From: an uncultured Clostridia bacterium
GTDB taxonomy: Bacteria; Bacillota_A; Clostridia; Oscillospirales; Acutalibacteraceae
Assembly (NCBI GenBank): GCA_937891215.1
Contig: CALAEU010000063.1
Location: forward strand, 1 to 16,108
Direction of reading: 5' to 3'
Length of the DNA: 16,108 nt
In this document: positions 15,487 to 16,108 of the stretch, in pieces
How positions within the stretch are numbered: the stretch's first letter is position 1
Layout of the letters: each line of letters begins with the position of its first letter
Made by a program: the position numbers and the translations under genes
Notes under the pieces: model-generated
Database searches by the model: none
What the model saw: the letters and a program-made list of their open reading frames with translations, nothing else
What the model was told of the DNA's origin: nothing

Positions 15487-15930
15487 ATGTTTTTTAGAAG
15501 ACGGGAAATATTATTTATTGAAACGATAATAGTTCTATGTATGTTATTGTTAGCTTCTCTTTTTATTTTGTGTTTTGATTTTTTGTATTTTTTACTTACT
15601 TTTTTTGGTTTTCTTTTTAATTTGACTTTTTTTATAATCTCTCCCGAAGAATATATCTTAATAGATGATACAGGAATTTCAAATCATCTCAAAAATGATT
15701 GTTTATGGGAATATTCTTGGGAAGAAATAGCTGAATTGCGTATAGGTAATAGAGCTCGAAAAAAAACAATTGAGATATTTTTGAAATCTAAAGAAGATGA
15801 GAGTAAATTAGAGTACTCGAGAAAATATTTTGAATATGGTAAAAAATCCAAAGAGGCACTCGCGATTTATTATCCGAAAGAAATAAAAAAATTAAAACAT
15901 GGATTAGTAAATGGTAAATTTATAGATTGA
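15487..15930 (+). CDS. Small membrane protein with PH-like cytosolic domain, candidate immunity protein
   Basis: A 147-residue protein starting 24 bp after the RHS stop, with AGGAG at 15473-15477. Residues 8-52 hold two closely spaced hydrophobic helices (ETIIVLCMLLLASLFILCFD and FLYFLLTFFGFLFNLTFFII), giving a hairpin in the membrane. Residues 55-110 (YILIDDTGISN, WEYSWEEIAELRIG, IEIFLKS) look like the strand pattern of a small bacterial PH-like domain, and the tail is Lys/Glu/Tyr-rich. I do not recognise a named family. Position directly downstream of a polymorphic-toxin RHS gene is the usual place for the cognate immunity gene, and a membrane location would fit a membrane-acting tail. It is very AT-rich with T-heavy codons, like the RHS tail and unlike the RHS body, which fits exchange as a toxin-immunity cassette. 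Function is inferred from context. Confidence 0.7.
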   Translation: MFFRRREILFIETIIVLCMLLLASLFILCFDFLYFLLTFFGFLFNLTFFIISPEEYILIDDTGISNHLKNDCLWEYSWEEIAELRIGNRARKKTIEIFLKSKEDESKLEYSRKYFEYGKKSKEALAIYYPKEIKKLKHGLVNGKFID

Positions 15931-15933
15931 CGG

Positions 15934-15954
15934 CAATCAGGGCTCGGTTGATTG
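15934..15954. repeat. Inverted repeat CAATCA-N9-TGATTG after the immunity candidate
   Basis: Perfect 6-bp arms lie 4 bases after the last CDS stop. There is no T-tract after either arm, so it is not a convincing intrinsic terminator. No other terminator for the RHS unit is visible before the window ends. Confidence 0.4.
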
Positions 15955-15958
15955 AGGT

Positions 15959-15986
15959 AAGAAGTAATAGTGAATAGTTAAGAAGT
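15959..15986. repeat. Heptamer tandem repeat, 4 units (AAGAAGT, AATAGTG, AATAGTT, AAGAAGT)
   Basis: Four contiguous 7-bp units in exact phase, with consensus AAKARTK-like variation. The outer two units are identical. It is degenerate but the period is unbroken. Confidence 0.65.
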
Positions 15987-16014
15987 ATTTTTTCAATTTA
16001 CATGGTAGCAATCA

Positions 16015-16038
16015 AGACAGAGGGACGGTTCTGTGTCT
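16015..16038. repeat. REP-like hairpin AGACAGAG-GGACGGTT-CTGTGTCT
   Basis: 8-bp arms (16015-16022 and 16031-16038) pair with one mismatch around a GGACGGTT loop. The GGGACGGTTCTGTGTC string resembles dispersed extragenic palindromes that I recall from many Firmicutes genomes; this is recognition, not a search. Confidence 0.5.
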
Positions 16039-16045
16039 TAGTCTC

Positions 16046-16074
16046 AGTTGCAAGTAGCAAGTGTGCAAGTTGCA
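16046..16074. repeat. Heptamer tandem repeat AGTTGCA/AGTAGCA, 4 copies
   Basis: Units AGTTGCA, AGTAGCA, AGTGTGCA (one extra base) and AGTTGCA are followed by a partial AGG. This is the fifth 7-bp tract in the window, again intergenic. Confidence 0.7.
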
Positions 16075-16108
16075 AGGTGAATTAAACAAAACTCAGTTAA
16101 TTGATTTC

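Noticed and set aside
15934..15954. Rho-independent terminator for the RHS operon
   Set aside because: The 6-bp stem is not GC-rich and has no following T-tract.

Overview
The window reads as a chromosomal segment of a low-GC, Gram-positive anaerobe of the class Clostridia, probably a gut Oscillospiraceae/Ruminococcaceae-type organism. This is inference from AT-rich sequence, AAGGAG-type ribosome binding sites, extended -10 promoters, a DUF1858 redox protein, a two-subunit class I fumarase component, and a WapA/RHS-type secreted giant protein. No rRNA, tRNA, CRISPR array or intact transposase gene was seen.

Layout. (1) 1-675, minus strand: a DUF1858 CxxC protein translationally coupled to tRNA methyltransferase TrmK, whose 3' end runs off the window. 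(2) 676-881: divergent control region with one promoter in each direction and two inverted repeats. (3) 882-3605, plus strand: a two-gene operon of a cytoplasmic calcineurin-type metallophosphoesterase and a GH5 endoglycoceramidase-like glycosidase. (4) 3606-3814: convergent intergenic region with a seven-copy heptamer tandem repeat and a 65-bp palindrome that probably terminates transcription from both sides. (5) 3815-8218, minus strand: a four-gene operon, read DivIVA-domain coiled-coil protein, fumarase beta subunit (TTG start, no alpha subunit next to it), a DUF47/PhoU-like small protein, and a PcrA/UvrD helicase. (6) 8219-8880: a gene-free 662-bp region with the minus-strand operon promoter, a nine-copy G-rich heptamer tract, and a 273-bp MITE-like element with 23-bp terminal inverted repeats and a TAA target duplication. 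(7) 8881-15930, plus strand: a 2193-residue secreted WapA-like RHS/YD-repeat protein with a hydrophobic C-terminal tail, followed by a small two-helix membrane protein that is its probable immunity partner. (8) 15931-16108: a repeat-dense tail with two more heptamer tracts and two hairpins.

The genes fall into three functional groups: housekeeping (tRNA modification, DNA repair, division-site/coiled-coil, fumarate metabolism), glycolipid or glycan turnover (phosphoesterase plus GH5), and inter-bacterial competition (RHS protein plus immunity candidate). The most unusual features are five separate intergenic tandem repeats that all have a period of exactly 7 bp but different unit sequences, the TIR-bounded element just upstream of the RHS gene, and the RHS tail/immunity pair, whose tail matches no toxin family I recognise.
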